From contig NZ_AVAQ01000034.1 in the NCBI RefSeq assembly GCF_000463075.2, positions 1 to 64,000 of the forward strand: 64,000 nt of DNA, in the 5' to 3' direction. Positions 1 through 11,505 of the stretch are shown here, piece by piece. Source of the DNA: Lactiplantibacillus plantarum EGD-AQ4 (GTDB taxonomy: Bacteria; Bacillota; Bacilli; Lactobacillales; Lactobacillaceae). The translations under genes were made by a program, and so were the position numbers. The notes beneath the pieces were generated by a model. It saw nothing but the letters and a program-made list of their open reading frames with translations. It was not told the DNA's origin and made no database searches. The number at the start of each line of letters is the position of its first letter. Within the stretch, counting starts at the first letter, position 1.

Positions 1-127
1 CAAAATAGTGCCGTTTTCACGTTTAATCCAGTTATGTACTAGATGTTTGATTATATTTATTGATTAATATGGTTTATAGTTATTTTGTAATGAGCAGGAT
101 TAGTACGTTCCACGAAAGAGTGTGATA

Positions 128-724
128 ATGATTTACTATAATGTCGAACCACTGCGTTCTGAACAAGAAATTGCGTCCTTCGTCAACTATGCTCGCAATG
201 GCACGCATGGTGAACGAAACGCCCTCTTGATTTTGATTGGCCTAAACACCGGACTACGCATGAGCGATATTCTTAACCTCAAAGTAGCACAAGTTCGCTA
301 CCAAGATGTCGTCCAAATTACAGAAAAGAAGACGAAAAAAAGACGTCTGATTTTACTCACACGTCTGCGTCCACAAATCAATCACTATATAGAAGATTTA
401 CCTGATTCCGAATACCTGTTTACCAATCGTCAACATCAACCTTTAAGTGTGAATGCTGTCTATAAGTTGTTTCAAACCATTGCCCGCAAGATGAATCGGA
501 CTGACATTGGGACACATACACTACGTAAAACTTTTGGATACCACTATTACCAGCAGACACACGATATTGGGACGCTGATGATGATCTTTAATCACTCCAG
601 TGAAGCAATTACGAAGCGGTACATTGGGCTTAGTCAGGACGTGATTATGAGGCAGATGGCCGGGTTCTCGTTGGGAATTGAAGGGGCGTCAGGAGAAAAG
701 GAGAATAATCAAAAGACTGGTTAG
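128..724 (+). CDS. Small tyrosine recombinase / integrase
   Basis: A catalytic-domain-only tyrosine recombinase of about 198 residues. The family pattern is visible: Arg in GLRMSDIL near residue 40, Lys in the beta-hairpin ITEKKTKK, HTLRKTFG (HxxR) near residue 135, His in FNHSS and the nucleophile Tyr in KRYIGLS near residue 165. It lacks the N-terminal core-binding domain of full-length phage integrases. I prefer the ATG at 128 over the GTG at 122 because the purine-rich GAAAGAG at about 114-120 is then 7 bases away. It is convergent with rfbB and shares a terminator with it. Such short recombinases are known to invert or move DNA at polysaccharide loci; its target here is not established. 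Confidence 0.85.
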   Translation: MIYYNVEPLRSEQEIASFVNYARNGTHGERNALLILIGLNTGLRMSDILNLKVAQVRYQDVVQITEKKTKKRRLILLTRLRPQINHYIEDLPDSEYLFTNRQHQPLSVNAVYKLFQTIARKMNRTDIGTHTLRKTFGYHYYQQTHDIGTLMMIFNHSSEAITKRYIGLSQDVIMRQMAGFSLGIEGASGEKENNQKTG

Positions 725-755
725 TCCCGCGGGTTGCGGGGTTGACCAGTCTTTT
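711..755. terminator. Bidirectional terminator between integrase and rfbB
   Basis: A perfect 11-bp inverted repeat (AAAAGACTGGT at 711-721, ACCAGTCTTTT at 745-755) encloses a GC-rich 23-base loop. The left arm overlaps the last codons and stop of the recombinase. Both strands end in a short T run, so it can serve both convergent genes. Confidence 0.75.
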
Positions 756-772
756 GGGTATTGCTCTATTCT

Positions 773-2484
<1,712 letters not shown>

Positions 2485-4350
2485 TCAGTTGGATGAACTA
2501 AATAGTTCATTCGAGTAATAGTACTTCCCCGCTGTGATGTTGTACTGTACTAACTGATACTCATTTAATAATTGCTTCTGAGATTTTGAAAGTTTTGTCA
2601 CATCAATCAAGCTTAAATTAGATTGATCAATCAAATTCATACCACCATTTGGAAGATTTGGATCCGACGACTTAGAGGAGACCTTGGAGGCAATAACTGG
2701 TAGCTCGGTATTTACTTTGTGTAACAGTGCAAGATATGGGGTTAACTTACTGTTTTCTTCATCAAACAATTTGCTAGTAAATCCGTATGTCCCCATAACA
2801 TTAGTTGTACTTTGTTTGTACTTTTTATGGTTTGACCAGATAAAGTAGGGAGTTTCATGTGCTTTCACTCCATATTTTTGAAAATTAAGATGCGTATAAA
2901 TACCTGGTAAATGATCACCATAAAAAACTACAGAAATATTCTGCTTCATCTTAGATAACTGCTTTATTAGATATCGATTAGCCTCATCCGTGTATTTCAG
3001 GCCTTGAACATATGTTTCAATTTGCTGTTTTTCATCAGATGAGATATTGCCAGTCACCTTAAATTTGTTACCTTTATAATAATCCTCATCGTATGGCATA
3101 TGATTTTGCATCGTTGAAACCTGATAGAAGCTCTTATTTGGAGATTTGGCAAGACGGTCTAGCAAAAACTTGTAAGTTGCTTTATCAGACGTATATGGAT
3201 TATTACCAATTCTTTTCGCGTAACTTTGTGTAAAGCCATGATGCAAATAATAAAAATCATTAAATTTCATCTTATTGAAAACTTCTTCCCGCGAATAAAG
3301 AGTTCCAGAATATGGATGAATTGCATAGCTTTTACTAAACAGATTATTAACTGAATATACTTTCTTTTGGCTAGGTACTAGTTGCGTATATGGGGTTGGT
3401 AAGGTAGCTGAAAAGTTTCCCATGCTTAAGCCAGTTAAGGCTTGATACTCCATATTTGCAGTTCCACCACCATATCCATCACTAATCATCGTTCCACTTT
3501 CAGTATTTTTCATTAACGAACGCGTATAAGGAATGGGATCTGAGCTCAACTTAATTCCAGGAACATTAAACGGATCACTAAAGCTCTCAGAAAGAACATA
3601 TATTACAGTTGAGTTATTTTCCTTTCTCGTTTGATTCAGCTTTGCAGCATATTTAGCATACTTTTCCGTAATCTCGCTCATCTTTTTCTGAGAATAATTA
3701 TCCGGTTTACTCATAGACTCCACGTTTAAATTATTCACAAAATTAACGACAGGCCCATTAGATTCAACGGCTTCTGCAGAATCATAGTAAATTGGATTAT
3801 CGCCCAAAAGTTGTCCCACTTTATATGCAATAGTTCCCTGTTTCTGTATATTAACTAGCCCTCCTAAGCCTAAAAGAGGAATCAGCACACCAAGAATTCG
3901 AATGTAGATAGACATGTGAATTTTTACATTTTTAAAGCAGTAATAGCATGCGAATGCTAATAGTATAATTGACAGGAAGGTCCCGATAATTACTAATGGA
4001 CTTATCATTTCCAGAATTTTTCCCATGGATTTCAACATAAGCAAATCAGATGGCAAAATTCCCTCATTCCTTAACGAATATTTTTCATGGTTAGCAATTG
4101 AAATAATGATAGTTGCGCTCAAGTAAATCATCATAGTCAGCCAGTAAGATTTAGTCAGTGAAATCAACAATGTAAAAGTCAGTACCAGAATTAGTACAGA
4201 TAAGATTTGAACCCGGCTTCGTATCACAAAAATATTTTGTAGCATAACTCGTACGCTGGAGTTTCCAGACATCAGCAACAAAATATATGAAGCAATGATT
4301 GTAACTGTACTAATCACCCATATTTTTTTGTTATTCCCAATAATTTTCAC
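2485..4350 (-). CDS. LtaS-like phosphoglycerol transferase (sulfatase fold), capsule operon
   Basis: A membrane enzyme of the alkaline phosphatase superfamily, related to lipoteichoic acid synthase and MdoB; such enzymes move sn-glycerol-1-phosphate from phosphatidylglycerol to an acceptor outside the membrane. About five transmembrane segments fill residues 1-165, followed by an extracellular domain. Visible catalytic features are the metal Glu in VLSESFSDP near 253, the Thr nucleophile in GGGTANMEYQ near 298 and the metal pair in YGDHLPG near 480. It is the last gene of the capsule operon, so decoration of the polysaccharide with glycerol phosphate is more likely than housekeeping LTA synthesis (inference). 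The start is a GTG with GAGAGG only two bases away, so the exact N-terminus is uncertain. Confidence 0.85.
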   Translation of the reverse strand: MKIIGNNKKIWVISTVTIIASYILLLMSGNSSVRVMLQNIFVIRSRVQILSVLILVLTFTLLISLTKSYWLTMMIYLSATIIISIANHEKYSLRNEGILPSDLLMLKSMGKILEMISPLVIIGTFLSIILLAFACYYCFKNVKIHMSIYIRILGVLIPLLGLGGLVNIQKQGTIAYKVGQLLGDNPIYYDSAEAVESNGPVVNFVNNLNVESMSKPDNYSQKKMSEITEKYAKYAAKLNQTRKENNSTVIYVLSESFSDPFNVPGIKLSSDPIPYTRSLMKNTESGTMISDGYGGGTANMEYQALTGLSMGNFSATLPTPYTQLVPSQKKVYSVNNLFSKSYAIHPYSGTLYSREEVFNKMKFNDFYYLHHGFTQSYAKRIGNNPYTSDKATYKFLLDRLAKSPNKSFYQVSTMQNHMPYDEDYYKGNKFKVTGNISSDEKQQIETYVQGLKYTDEANRYLIKQLSKMKQNISVVFYGDHLPGIYTHLNFQKYGVKAHETPYFIWSNHKKYKQSTTNVMGTYGFTSKLFDEENSKLTPYLALLHKVNTELPVIASKVSSKSSDPNLPNGGMNLIDQSNLSLIDVTKLSKSQKQLLNEYQLVQYNITAGKYYYSNELFSSSN

Positions 4351-4374
4351 AACCTCTCAATTAATTGTAAATTA

Positions 4375-5787
4375 CTATCTTTCCAAATCAGAAATCTTAT
4401 TTAAGATATCAGGCTGAAAAACTAATATAAACCCGATATAAATCAATACACCCACTATAATTTGTCCAGTGAGGCTAAAAATTGATATTTTCATATTAAT
4501 ATTTAAAAAGTACACAATGGTACACATGATGCCCCCGGACAAAAGATAAATAAAGATATTTTTGAAGAAATATCCAATTCGAAACTCATGACGTACAACA
4601 AATAGCTGATATGCAGTAACACAGAATTCAGAAATTACAGTTGCCACCATAGCACCTTTGACACCCCAAACAATAATCAATGGTATGTTAATCGCTATGT
4701 TCACAATAGCTCCCAACACAACTGAAATTGTATATTCCTTGGTCTTATTAGTTGGTAGAAGATACTGCTGTCCAATCACATTACTAAGACCTATGAATAA
4801 AATAACAGGGGCTTCAATCATCAATAAACTGTTTACGGAAGTAAAGTTTCTTCCAAAAAACCAAGGCGCTAAAGTCGTCGCAATTGCAACTATTCCTAAT
4901 CCTAAAGGAATAGAAATCGCTAAAACCAAATCAAACGATGTATATAGATATTGCTTGACTTTAATCAACTTCTTTTTAGCATAGAGATTCGCAATATGTG
5001 GCAACATGACAGTACCAATTGCAGTAACGATTGCTAAAACTAACTTGATCAATTTGTCAGAGTAATCATAAAACCCAGATGCAGATACTGAATCAAGTTT
5101 CCATAACATTGTTTTATTCAACGCTAAGTAGACGGTCATTGCAATCTGAGGTATGAATAACATTACTGATGGCTTCAAATGTTTGAACATTCCGGAAAAA
5201 GTGACCAGAGGCTTTTCTACGTTACCGCGAAGATACGGCCATAATGTCAGATTACCCAATAATTGTGATAAAGACAAAACCAGAATATACTTACCGACAT
5301 CCTGTTCATTTCTAACAATCAAGAAAGTTGCTGCCACAGATAAGATTTTAATTATTGCATTTCTACTTACAGTTTTCTTAAAGTCTTCTAGGCCCATAAA
5401 ATACCAAGAAATATCGAAAGCACCAGCGATAATCAAAAACGATTGATAAAAAAAATATATTTTATATTGTTTCTCAAAGAATAAAAATATCAGAAAGAAA
5501 ATATATGCAACAGAAATTGTAAAAATCTGTAAAAATTCAATTTCCCAAAATACACGTGAGCGCTTCTTAAAATCATCACGAATAAAGGCAATCTCTCTAT
5601 TTCCGTATATGGTTATACCAACTGTCCCAAACAACAAAAAATATGTAATAACAGAATTAGTTGTTGCGTTTATACCAACACCTACAGGATGAAGTACTCT
5701 TGAAATATAAGGTACCGTCAGTAGAGGCGTAAATAATATCAACAAATTATAACTCATGTTATACAAATAATTTCTAACTATTTTCAT
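4375..5787 (-). CDS. Wzx-like polysaccharide flippase
   Basis: A 470-residue polytopic protein with about 12-14 hydrophobic segments and the start typical of the PST/MATE-like oligosaccharide flippases (LLTVPYISRVLHPVGVG near residues 22-38). Members flip undecaprenyl-linked repeat units across the membrane for Wzy polymerisation. It is the only flippase in the operon, which also has a Wzy-like and a Wzz-like gene, so a Wzx/Wzy-dependent pathway is supported. The ATG is preceded by GGGGTG at five bases. Confidence 0.9.
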   Translation of the reverse strand: MKIVRNYLYNMSYNLLILFTPLLTVPYISRVLHPVGVGINATTNSVITYFLLFGTVGITIYGNREIAFIRDDFKKRSRVFWEIEFLQIFTISVAYIFFLIFLFFEKQYKIYFFYQSFLIIAGAFDISWYFMGLEDFKKTVSRNAIIKILSVAATFLIVRNEQDVGKYILVLSLSQLLGNLTLWPYLRGNVEKPLVTFSGMFKHLKPSVMLFIPQIAMTVYLALNKTMLWKLDSVSASGFYDYSDKLIKLVLAIVTAIGTVMLPHIANLYAKKKLIKVKQYLYTSFDLVLAISIPLGLGIVAIATTLAPWFFGRNFTSVNSLLMIEAPVILFIGLSNVIGQQYLLPTNKTKEYTISVVLGAIVNIAINIPLIIVWGVKGAMVATVISEFCVTAYQLFVVRHEFRIGYFFKNIFIYLLSGGIMCTIVYFLNINMKISIFSLTGQIIVGVLIYIGFILVFQPDILNKISDLER

Positions 5788-5830
5788 GCATACACCCCTA
5801 TTCCCTCTACCGCCAATAAGATTCCTGATA

Positions 5831-7129
5831 TCATGGTTTTTTGCTCTTTCTTTTCGAAATCCATTTAACGCAACATAAAAGGATAATTATGGACAACAGT
5901 ATTACAATCAACAGCTCATAATAAATAGTCTCTTTAACATGAATTTGCGGTTGCATTTTTGCTGTTACGTTTCCAATTCCAGAAACTTTTGCTAAAATAG
6001 TCTGATCATCTGAACTCCAATACACAATTTTACTAGGTGCAAATTGCTTTGAATATTTTAGCGCAAGCACTCTATCGTTTGATGTCTCAACCCTAGATTC
6101 AAAATGATAACCTCGTAGCTTATGCCCTAAAGACTTTAACTCTTTACCTGCCAAATTTAATTTACCGTTATTTTCGATACCATAATTCGTAATCTTATTG
6201 GAAGTATTGAACAGTGTAAAAAAAGGCATACCTTTCTCGTCCATAATCAGAACTGCTCGAGTTAGATACGCAGCTTGTTGCTTGTAGGTCCAAATTCCTA
6301 ACCGTTGCTCATAAACCCTTGAATTGGTTGGAACTGAATATCCAAACTCCGTCACTACATAGGGATTAGTATTCGTATATCTAGGAAACGATCTAAGCAA
6401 TGATTCTGGACGTCCATTATTGTCAGTTTTACTTAGATAGGGATGAAAACTAACAGCAACAGATTTCTTAAATGATGAACTCCTTCTTATTTTTACAAGT
6501 AAGTCTTTGTTCACTTGAGGATTTCCTTCTAAATCACCACTAATAAAGAGTGAATGTTTGTCATATTTCCGAACTAGCTTCGCAATTGTATCATCAAAGC
6601 TTATCCAATCGTTGGTTACCTGCGGACTCTGTATTCCATTATTAACCCAAAATGCGCCATTTGGCTCATTCCAGGCCTCCCATATAATTCCTTTATCAGA
6701 ATTATTTTTAATAAAGTGTGAAATATCATGTTTTAATTGGATAATTATTTGCTGATACTGATCCCCGGAAAAATTCCCAGGTGTCCCACCTGTAAAATTA
6801 ATAATAGGTATCATTTTTTCATCAATGGCTTCGTCAATCGCGTATTGGACTAGTACTACCTTTTTATCGTATTCAGATTCAAAAGGTAGTTGATCTACCG
6901 GAATACGAACATATTTGAAGCCAACTTGGTGTGCAACCTCCAACTGCTCCCTAACAAATCCCTTAGAATCTGAAATATTAATATAAGTTCCCCATTTTTC
7001 AGTAAGTGGCTTCGTCGAAGAATTCTTTTGAAATGTACTCTGGTACAAAAAAAACCCCGTAAAAATTACGATAATCAAAAGAAGACCACTCGAATAAATG
7101 ATTACCCACGATTTAGTTGCCTTTTTCAT
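5831..7129 (-). CDS. Membrane-anchored clan GH-A glycosidase-like protein
   Basis: A 432-residue protein with an N-terminal membrane segment (about 9-29) and a second hydrophobic segment near 403-422 followed by a basic tail. The domain between them has the clan GH-A pattern: the acid/base Glu in WEAWNEPNG near residue 152 and the nucleophile Glu in VVTEFGYS near 263, as in GH5/GH39-type enzymes. It probably acts outside the cell. In a capsule operon it may trim, edit or release polymer, comparable to glycosidases found in other exopolysaccharide operons; the substrate cannot be read from sequence. AGGTGG lies about ten bases before the ATG. Confidence 0.8.
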   Translation of the reverse strand: MKKATKSWVIIYSSGLLLIIVIFTGFFLYQSTFQKNSSTKPLTEKWGTYINISDSKGFVREQLEVAHQVGFKYVRIPVDQLPFESEYDKKVVLVQYAIDEAIDEKMIPIINFTGGTPGNFSGDQYQQIIIQLKHDISHFIKNNSDKGIIWEAWNEPNGAFWVNNGIQSPQVTNDWISFDDTIAKLVRKYDKHSLFISGDLEGNPQVNKDLLVKIRRSSSFKKSVAVSFHPYLSKTDNNGRPESLLRSFPRYTNTNPYVVTEFGYSVPTNSRVYEQRLGIWTYKQQAAYLTRAVLIMDEKGMPFFTLFNTSNKITNYGIENNGKLNLAGKELKSLGHKLRGYHFESRVETSNDRVLALKYSKQFAPSKIVYWSSDDQTILAKVSGIGNVTAKMQPQIHVKETIYYELLIVILLSIIILLCCVKWISKRKSKKP

Positions 7130-7143
7130 ATAAACAACACCAC

Positions 7144-7623
7144 CTAATCCCCTGAAACATCTTTATATATGGTATCTCGTTTTTGATAAACAATTGTGTT
7201 GGATGGTACATCCTTAGTAATAACCGTACCAGCCGCAATCACAACATTATCGCCAACTGTCACACCCTTGAGAATAATGACATTAGACCCAATCCAACAA
7301 TTATTACCAATTGCGATTGGTGCCGAGACAAATCCCTGCTTGCGAAAAAGGCTGTCAGGCGCGTGTAAGTGATCATGATCATATAATTTTACGTTTTCCC
7401 CAAATAAACAGTCATCACCAATGATGAGTTTTTCCATCACATTTAATGAACAATCATTATTAAAAAAGCAATTATCACCGATTACGACTGAGGATTCAAT
7501 TCCCAATTTGACGAAGAATCCTCGTCGTATAGATAGCCGTTTCCCATGATTAATATTTTTGCGATGCATGACACAGAAAAAATATAACTTAAGCTGAAAT
7601 ACCAACTTGTATATCGGGTTCAT
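7144..7623 (-). CDS. Left-handed beta-helix acyltransferase (hexapeptide repeat)
   Basis: A 159-residue protein built of hexapeptide repeats (SVVIGDNCFFNNDCS, IAIGNNCWIGSNVIIL, VTVGDNVVIAAGTVIT) as in galactoside/maltose O-acetyltransferases. The His-rich YDHDHLH near residues 80-86 fits the catalytic His of the family. It most likely O-acetylates a capsule sugar using acetyl-CoA in the cytoplasm. Its ATG overlaps the stop of the upstream transferase by four bases, so the two are translationally coupled. Confidence 0.88.
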   Translation of the reverse strand: MNPIYKLVFQLKLYFFCVMHRKNINHGKRLSIRRGFFVKLGIESSVVIGDNCFFNNDCSLNVMEKLIIGDDCLFGENVKLYDHDHLHAPDSLFRKQGFVSAPIAIGNNCWIGSNVIILKGVTVGDNVVIAAGTVITKDVPSNTIVYQKRDTIYKDVSGD

Positions 7624-8426
7624 CTGTCCGCCACCTCTTGACTATACTTATGTGCATGAATCAACCTATAAACAAAAGCAGGTATTATCACTTTGACCGC
7701 ACTAACAAAAATACACTTAATTCCTTTTATTCCAGTATGAGAATTTCGAAATGATCGACATAACAACTTCACAATATTGATTCGTGATTGCACACTGCGG
7801 CGTTTGAAAGAATTAGGATTCTCACGAAATCTCAGCACGGGAGTCGAAAGATTTGCACCGATTAGTCCCCGAGCATACATACGCATCCACAAATCATAAT
7901 CTTCAATTCGAAGCACATTTATATTTTCAGAATAATTTCCTGCTTCATCCAACGCTGATTTTCTAATCATCATTGCAGGATGCGCAAATTGGTTCCCACT
8001 AAACAAATCAACAATTGTTGGATACTCCGGATACCTTTGTAGCCCATAATTTTTATCTTGATCAAAAATTAGTATATTACTCCCAACAAAACTTATATCA
8101 GGATGAGAATTCAAAAATTTTATTTGACGTTCACATCTATCTTCAAGGCTGATATCATCATCATCCATTCGAGCAATTAAATTCCCACGTGCGAGTCTGA
8201 TACAATTATTAAGAGAACATGGCAAACCCTCATTTTTTGAATTGTATATCAGTCGAATTCTTGAATCTTTTTTCTGATACTCTGTAAGAATTTGGCGAGT
8301 AGAATCCGTTGACGCGTCATCACAAATGATAAACTCAAAATTTTCATATGTTTGTGCTAATATCGAGTCGATTGCAGCCGAAATTGTTTGCGAGCCATTG
8401 AAAGTACTCATGATAATTGAAATCAC
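7620..8426 (-). CDS. Family 2 glycosyltransferase
   Basis: A GT-A fold inverting transferase of 268 residues. It starts with ISIIMSTFNGSQTI, has CDDASTDSTR near 35-44 and the metal-binding RMDDDDISLEDR near 85-96. It probably adds one sugar to the lipid-linked repeat unit on the inner membrane face. It starts with GTG overlapping the upstream stop (GTGA), with GGGAG seven bases before. Donor and acceptor are unknown. Confidence 0.88.
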   Translation of the reverse strand: MISIIMSTFNGSQTISAAIDSILAQTYENFEFIICDDASTDSTRQILTEYQKKDSRIRLIYNSKNEGLPCSLNNCIRLARGNLIARMDDDDISLEDRCERQIKFLNSHPDISFVGSNILIFDQDKNYGLQRYPEYPTIVDLFSGNQFAHPAMMIRKSALDEAGNYSENINVLRIEDYDLWMRMYARGLIGANLSTPVLRFRENPNSFKRRSVQSRINIVKLLCRSFRNSHTGIKGIKCIFVSAVKVIIPAFVYRLIHAHKYSQEVADR

Positions 8427-9499
8427 CGATGAACTCCCCCCGAATATACGTTTTCAATCTTATCAATCATTGTTCCTAATGTGTATTCTTCATCAAACAC
8501 ATGCATGCTATTCAATGAATATTGTTCAAGTAAGTCTGTATCTGACCGTACTTTTTTGATCCAACTAGCTGCATCTGCTACTTCACCTGATTCATATAAA
8601 TGGCCATTGTCTTTGTAAAGTTCTTTATGACCAACTACATTGCTCAGAAGAATTGGTAATCCAGCAGCTTCTGCTTCTATCACAGAGAACGGAAGGCCTT
8701 CGTATAGCGAAGTAGACAAAAATAAGTCTGCCTCTTTGAGCCACTTCTTGACATCTTCACTAAAGCCAACAAATTGCACCTTAGTCAATTTCATTCTTTG
8801 AACACGCCTACGACAGTCCTCCAGTAGCTCCCCACCGCCGACAAATGTAAAGTCTAAATCATTCACCATTTTCAGTTTATTAGCAATTTCAATAAATTCA
8901 AAAGGATTTTTTTGCTTGTCACAACGTGCAATGTTGACTACGTGCTTAATATTTTTTCTTGTATATGGTGCCGTTTCGCTCACAATACCATTTTTTATGA
9001 CGATTTGCTTTTCAGGACCAGATAAGTGATATGATAGAGCATGCTGTCTTTCCTGATTAGAGACATTTATCACACAGTCATATCTCTTTATATACAATTG
9101 TTCAACGAAAAGAATGATTTTTTTCTTCAATGGTGCTAATTTCTTTTCTGATAGATAAGCATGCGGTGTATATACCAAAGTCACTTTTTGCTTAGAAAAG
9201 AAAGTAAATAAGTACACCAGCACAGCCGCAATCGTGCTATGCGCATGTATCAATTGAATATGTTTTCTCCTCACTAGGTGAGAAATTGTTACTATACTTT
9301 TCAGTATCATAAGAGGGTTTTTGTAGGCTGAGAGTGCGTCCTCTTGAATATAGCCATCCGGAACAATTGCGTTGTCTCTAGCACCCGACACTAAAAAGTA
9401 TGCCTGATATTTGGCTTTATCAAGATACTTATATAGATAGTCAACATGCTTTTTGACTCCACCACCATACGATTCACAAACCTCTAATACTTGTATCAT
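8423..9499 (-). CDS. Family 4 glycosyltransferase (EpsD/WcaL type)
   Basis: A GT-B fold retaining transferase of 358 residues. The N-terminal loop SYGGGVKKHVDYL (near 10-22) and the C-terminal EX7E motif in LYEGLPFSVIEAEAAGLP (near 265-282) are typical of GT4 enzymes in polysaccharide clusters. It should use a nucleotide sugar to extend the lipid-linked unit. The stop overlaps the next gene by four bases. Confidence 0.9.
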   Translation of the reverse strand: MIQVLEVCESYGGGVKKHVDYLYKYLDKAKYQAYFLVSGARDNAIVPDGYIQEDALSAYKNPLMILKSIVTISHLVRRKHIQLIHAHSTIAAVLVYLFTFFSKQKVTLVYTPHAYLSEKKLAPLKKKIILFVEQLYIKRYDCVINVSNQERQHALSYHLSGPEKQIVIKNGIVSETAPYTRKNIKHVVNIARCDKQKNPFEFIEIANKLKMVNDLDFTFVGGGELLEDCRRRVQRMKLTKVQFVGFSEDVKKWLKEADLFLSTSLYEGLPFSVIEAEAAGLPILLSNVVGHKELYKDNGHLYESGEVADAASWIKKVRSDTDLLEQYSLNSMHVFDEEYTLGTMIDKIENVYSGGVHR

Positions 9500-9507
9500 A
9501 ATGCACC

Positions 9508-10563
9508 TCAGTCATCTTTTCCTAGCATACACAAAACATGGTCCAGTTTTTGCAAATAATTTTCACTATATAGGTTAGATATTGAACGTTGAATTTCAAC
9601 TGGCTCTGCATAGCACAAGCGCCCTTCAAGATTTGATATCAATATATTTTTAGCCTGATCGATATTTCCCAAATCATATAAGGAGCCATTATTGCCGTCA
9701 TTGATAATATCTTCTGGCCCAGTAGGACAATTCGAAGAAAAGCAGGGAACGCCGTGGGCCATTGCCTCCGCCAGAATCATTGGAAACCCTTCAAACTTTG
9801 AAGTCAAAAATAGTAAGTCGGCACGCTCAATACATTTCCAAGGATTAGATTGCCACCCCATCCAGGTAATTCGCTCATCAATCTTTAGAAGTGCTGACTG
9901 ACTTTTAAGTTCATCCGTATCAGGTCCCGCACCAATGACTCTTAGATGCCAATCATAGTGCTTTATACCCTCCAGAATATTCATCAATTCAGAGAGATTT
10001 TTTTGACCATGGCTCTGGATTCGACCGATATAAACAAACTCTTTACGAATTCCCTTTGACCTCGGTATTAATTGAGCACTTGCTTCAACAGGATTAAAAA
10101 TTAAACTTATCTTTTGCTTTGGAACTCCTGCCTGAACCAACTGTCGTTGAATCCCGGAACTAATAGCCAAATGATAATCACAAAGACGAAAAACTCTTAA
10201 TAAATATGAAAATCGAGTCTCACCTAGAGAAAAGTGATTCCAAGAAATCAGATAGAATTGTCGTCTAAACACTTTTTTAGCAATCCATGCGGCAATAATT
10301 TGTATTTTACTCATAGAAATAACCACATCTGGTCTATTCTTTACAATAAAATAAACAGTATCATAAAAAATTGCGAACATACTTTTTTTATGATGACACG
10401 TAACTTTATTGGACAGTCCATCTAGCCAGTTTTCATCTTCTGACCCTCCAGGCAACAATAAATGAAAATTATTGGTTGAGTCTACATTCTTCAAGATATG
10501 TGCAATAACAGTTTCCATCCCACCTTTTCCAGTGACAAATGGAAATACCATCAAGACATTCAT
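9508..10563 (-). CDS. Family 4 glycosyltransferase
   Basis: A second GT-B enzyme, 351 residues, beginning MNVLMVFPFVTGKGGMETV. The C-terminal half has YIGRIQSHGQKN near 194-205 and the EX7E region SKFEGFPMILAEAMAHGVP near 260-278. It lies eight bases upstream of the other GT4 gene in the same operon. It differs clearly from its neighbour, so it likely adds a different sugar. Confidence 0.9.
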   Translation of the reverse strand: MNVLMVFPFVTGKGGMETVIAHILKNVDSTNNFHLLLPGGSEDENWLDGLSNKVTCHHKKSMFAIFYDTVYFIVKNRPDVVISMSKIQIIAAWIAKKVFRRQFYLISWNHFSLGETRFSYLLRVFRLCDYHLAISSGIQRQLVQAGVPKQKISLIFNPVEASAQLIPRSKGIRKEFVYIGRIQSHGQKNLSELMNILEGIKHYDWHLRVIGAGPDTDELKSQSALLKIDERITWMGWQSNPWKCIERADLLFLTSKFEGFPMILAEAMAHGVPCFSSNCPTGPEDIINDGNNGSLYDLGNIDQAKNILISNLEGRLCYAEPVEIQRSISNLYSENYLQKLDHVLCMLGKDD

Positions 10564-10578
10564 AGGTATCCCTCGATT

Positions 10579-11487
10579 TCATGGTAAGTAATGTTCATTT
10601 TTCCCTGTAACTCCTCTTATGCCATCAGCATATCCATCCACTAGTTGCTTAAAAAGATAACTAAAATACCGCCGGTGATCATTTTTTACCGTCATTCCGA
10701 TAATTCGACGAGTGATGAATAAGAGATTCGAAGGGATTAACATTATCCGATTTGTACTATGTTTATTCTCCATCTGAATTCTATTACGAATGCCGTAGTA
10801 CTCTTTCCAGGAAGGTTGAAATCTCTTCTCAGTAACCTTCGTATTATTAAGGTGATACACTGTAGCATCAGATACATTTAAAATCGGCGTTACCTTTCTA
10901 ACACGTAAGGCATATTCTGCATCATCATTCCAAATAAAATAGTCTTTTTCTGGCATACCAACTTTTGAAATCAGATCACGTGATAAAAACACTCCAACAA
11001 AAGTAAAACCATCAACACAGAAATCATGATCATATTGCGTAGCGGCAATTGGCACCTCTTTAAGAGTTGAATTGCTCAGAAGCATACGTCGATGTATCAA
11101 TTGAAGTGAGTTGTCAGCTGAACGTACTGTACCTGTAAAGCACTGAATTTCAGGATGCTTTTGCCCTTTTTTTATTAATTTTTCAAAATAATGATTTTCA
11201 AAAATAGCATCATCATCTGAAAGACTAATCCAATCCACGCCTAACAAATATGCTTTTGCCAAGCCCAGATAGAAGCCCATGGACCCGCCAACATTCTCTT
11301 TCGTCCGAATATAAATGATCTTTCCATCATCCTTATATTGCTTCATCAAATCCCGAGTACCATCAGTCGAATGATTATCTAGTATGATTATATATTCAGG
11401 CTTTACTGTTTGCTGTAATACACTCTCAATGGCCTTTTTCAAAAGTTTTACACGGTTAAACGTGACTATTACGCTCGCATATTTCAT
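10579..11487 (-). CDS. Family 2 glycosyltransferase, galactofuranosyltransferase-like (copy 3)
   Basis: One of three tandem GT2 paralogues. This 302-residue copy shows YASVIVTFNR at the start, WISLSDDDAIF near 86-96 and FIWNDDAEYALR near 190-201. The latter Asp-Asp-x-Glu pattern recalls bacterial galactofuranosyl and rhamnosyl transferases. Because glf leads the operon, UDP-galactofuranose is a plausible donor (inference). It is the most diverged of the three. The ATG has TTGGAGGA at seven bases. Confidence 0.85.
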   Translation of the reverse strand: MKYASVIVTFNRVKLLKKAIESVLQQTVKPEYIIILDNHSTDGTRDLMKQYKDDGKIIYIRTKENVGGSMGFYLGLAKAYLLGVDWISLSDDDAIFENHYFEKLIKKGQKHPEIQCFTGTVRSADNSLQLIHRRMLLSNSTLKEVPIAATQYDHDFCVDGFTFVGVFLSRDLISKVGMPEKDYFIWNDDAEYALRVRKVTPILNVSDATVYHLNNTKVTEKRFQPSWKEYYGIRNRIQMENKHSTNRIMLIPSNLLFITRRIIGMTVKNDHRRYFSYLFKQLVDGYADGIRGVTGKNEHYLP

Positions 11488-11505
11488 CTAATTCCTCCAA
11501 CAATT

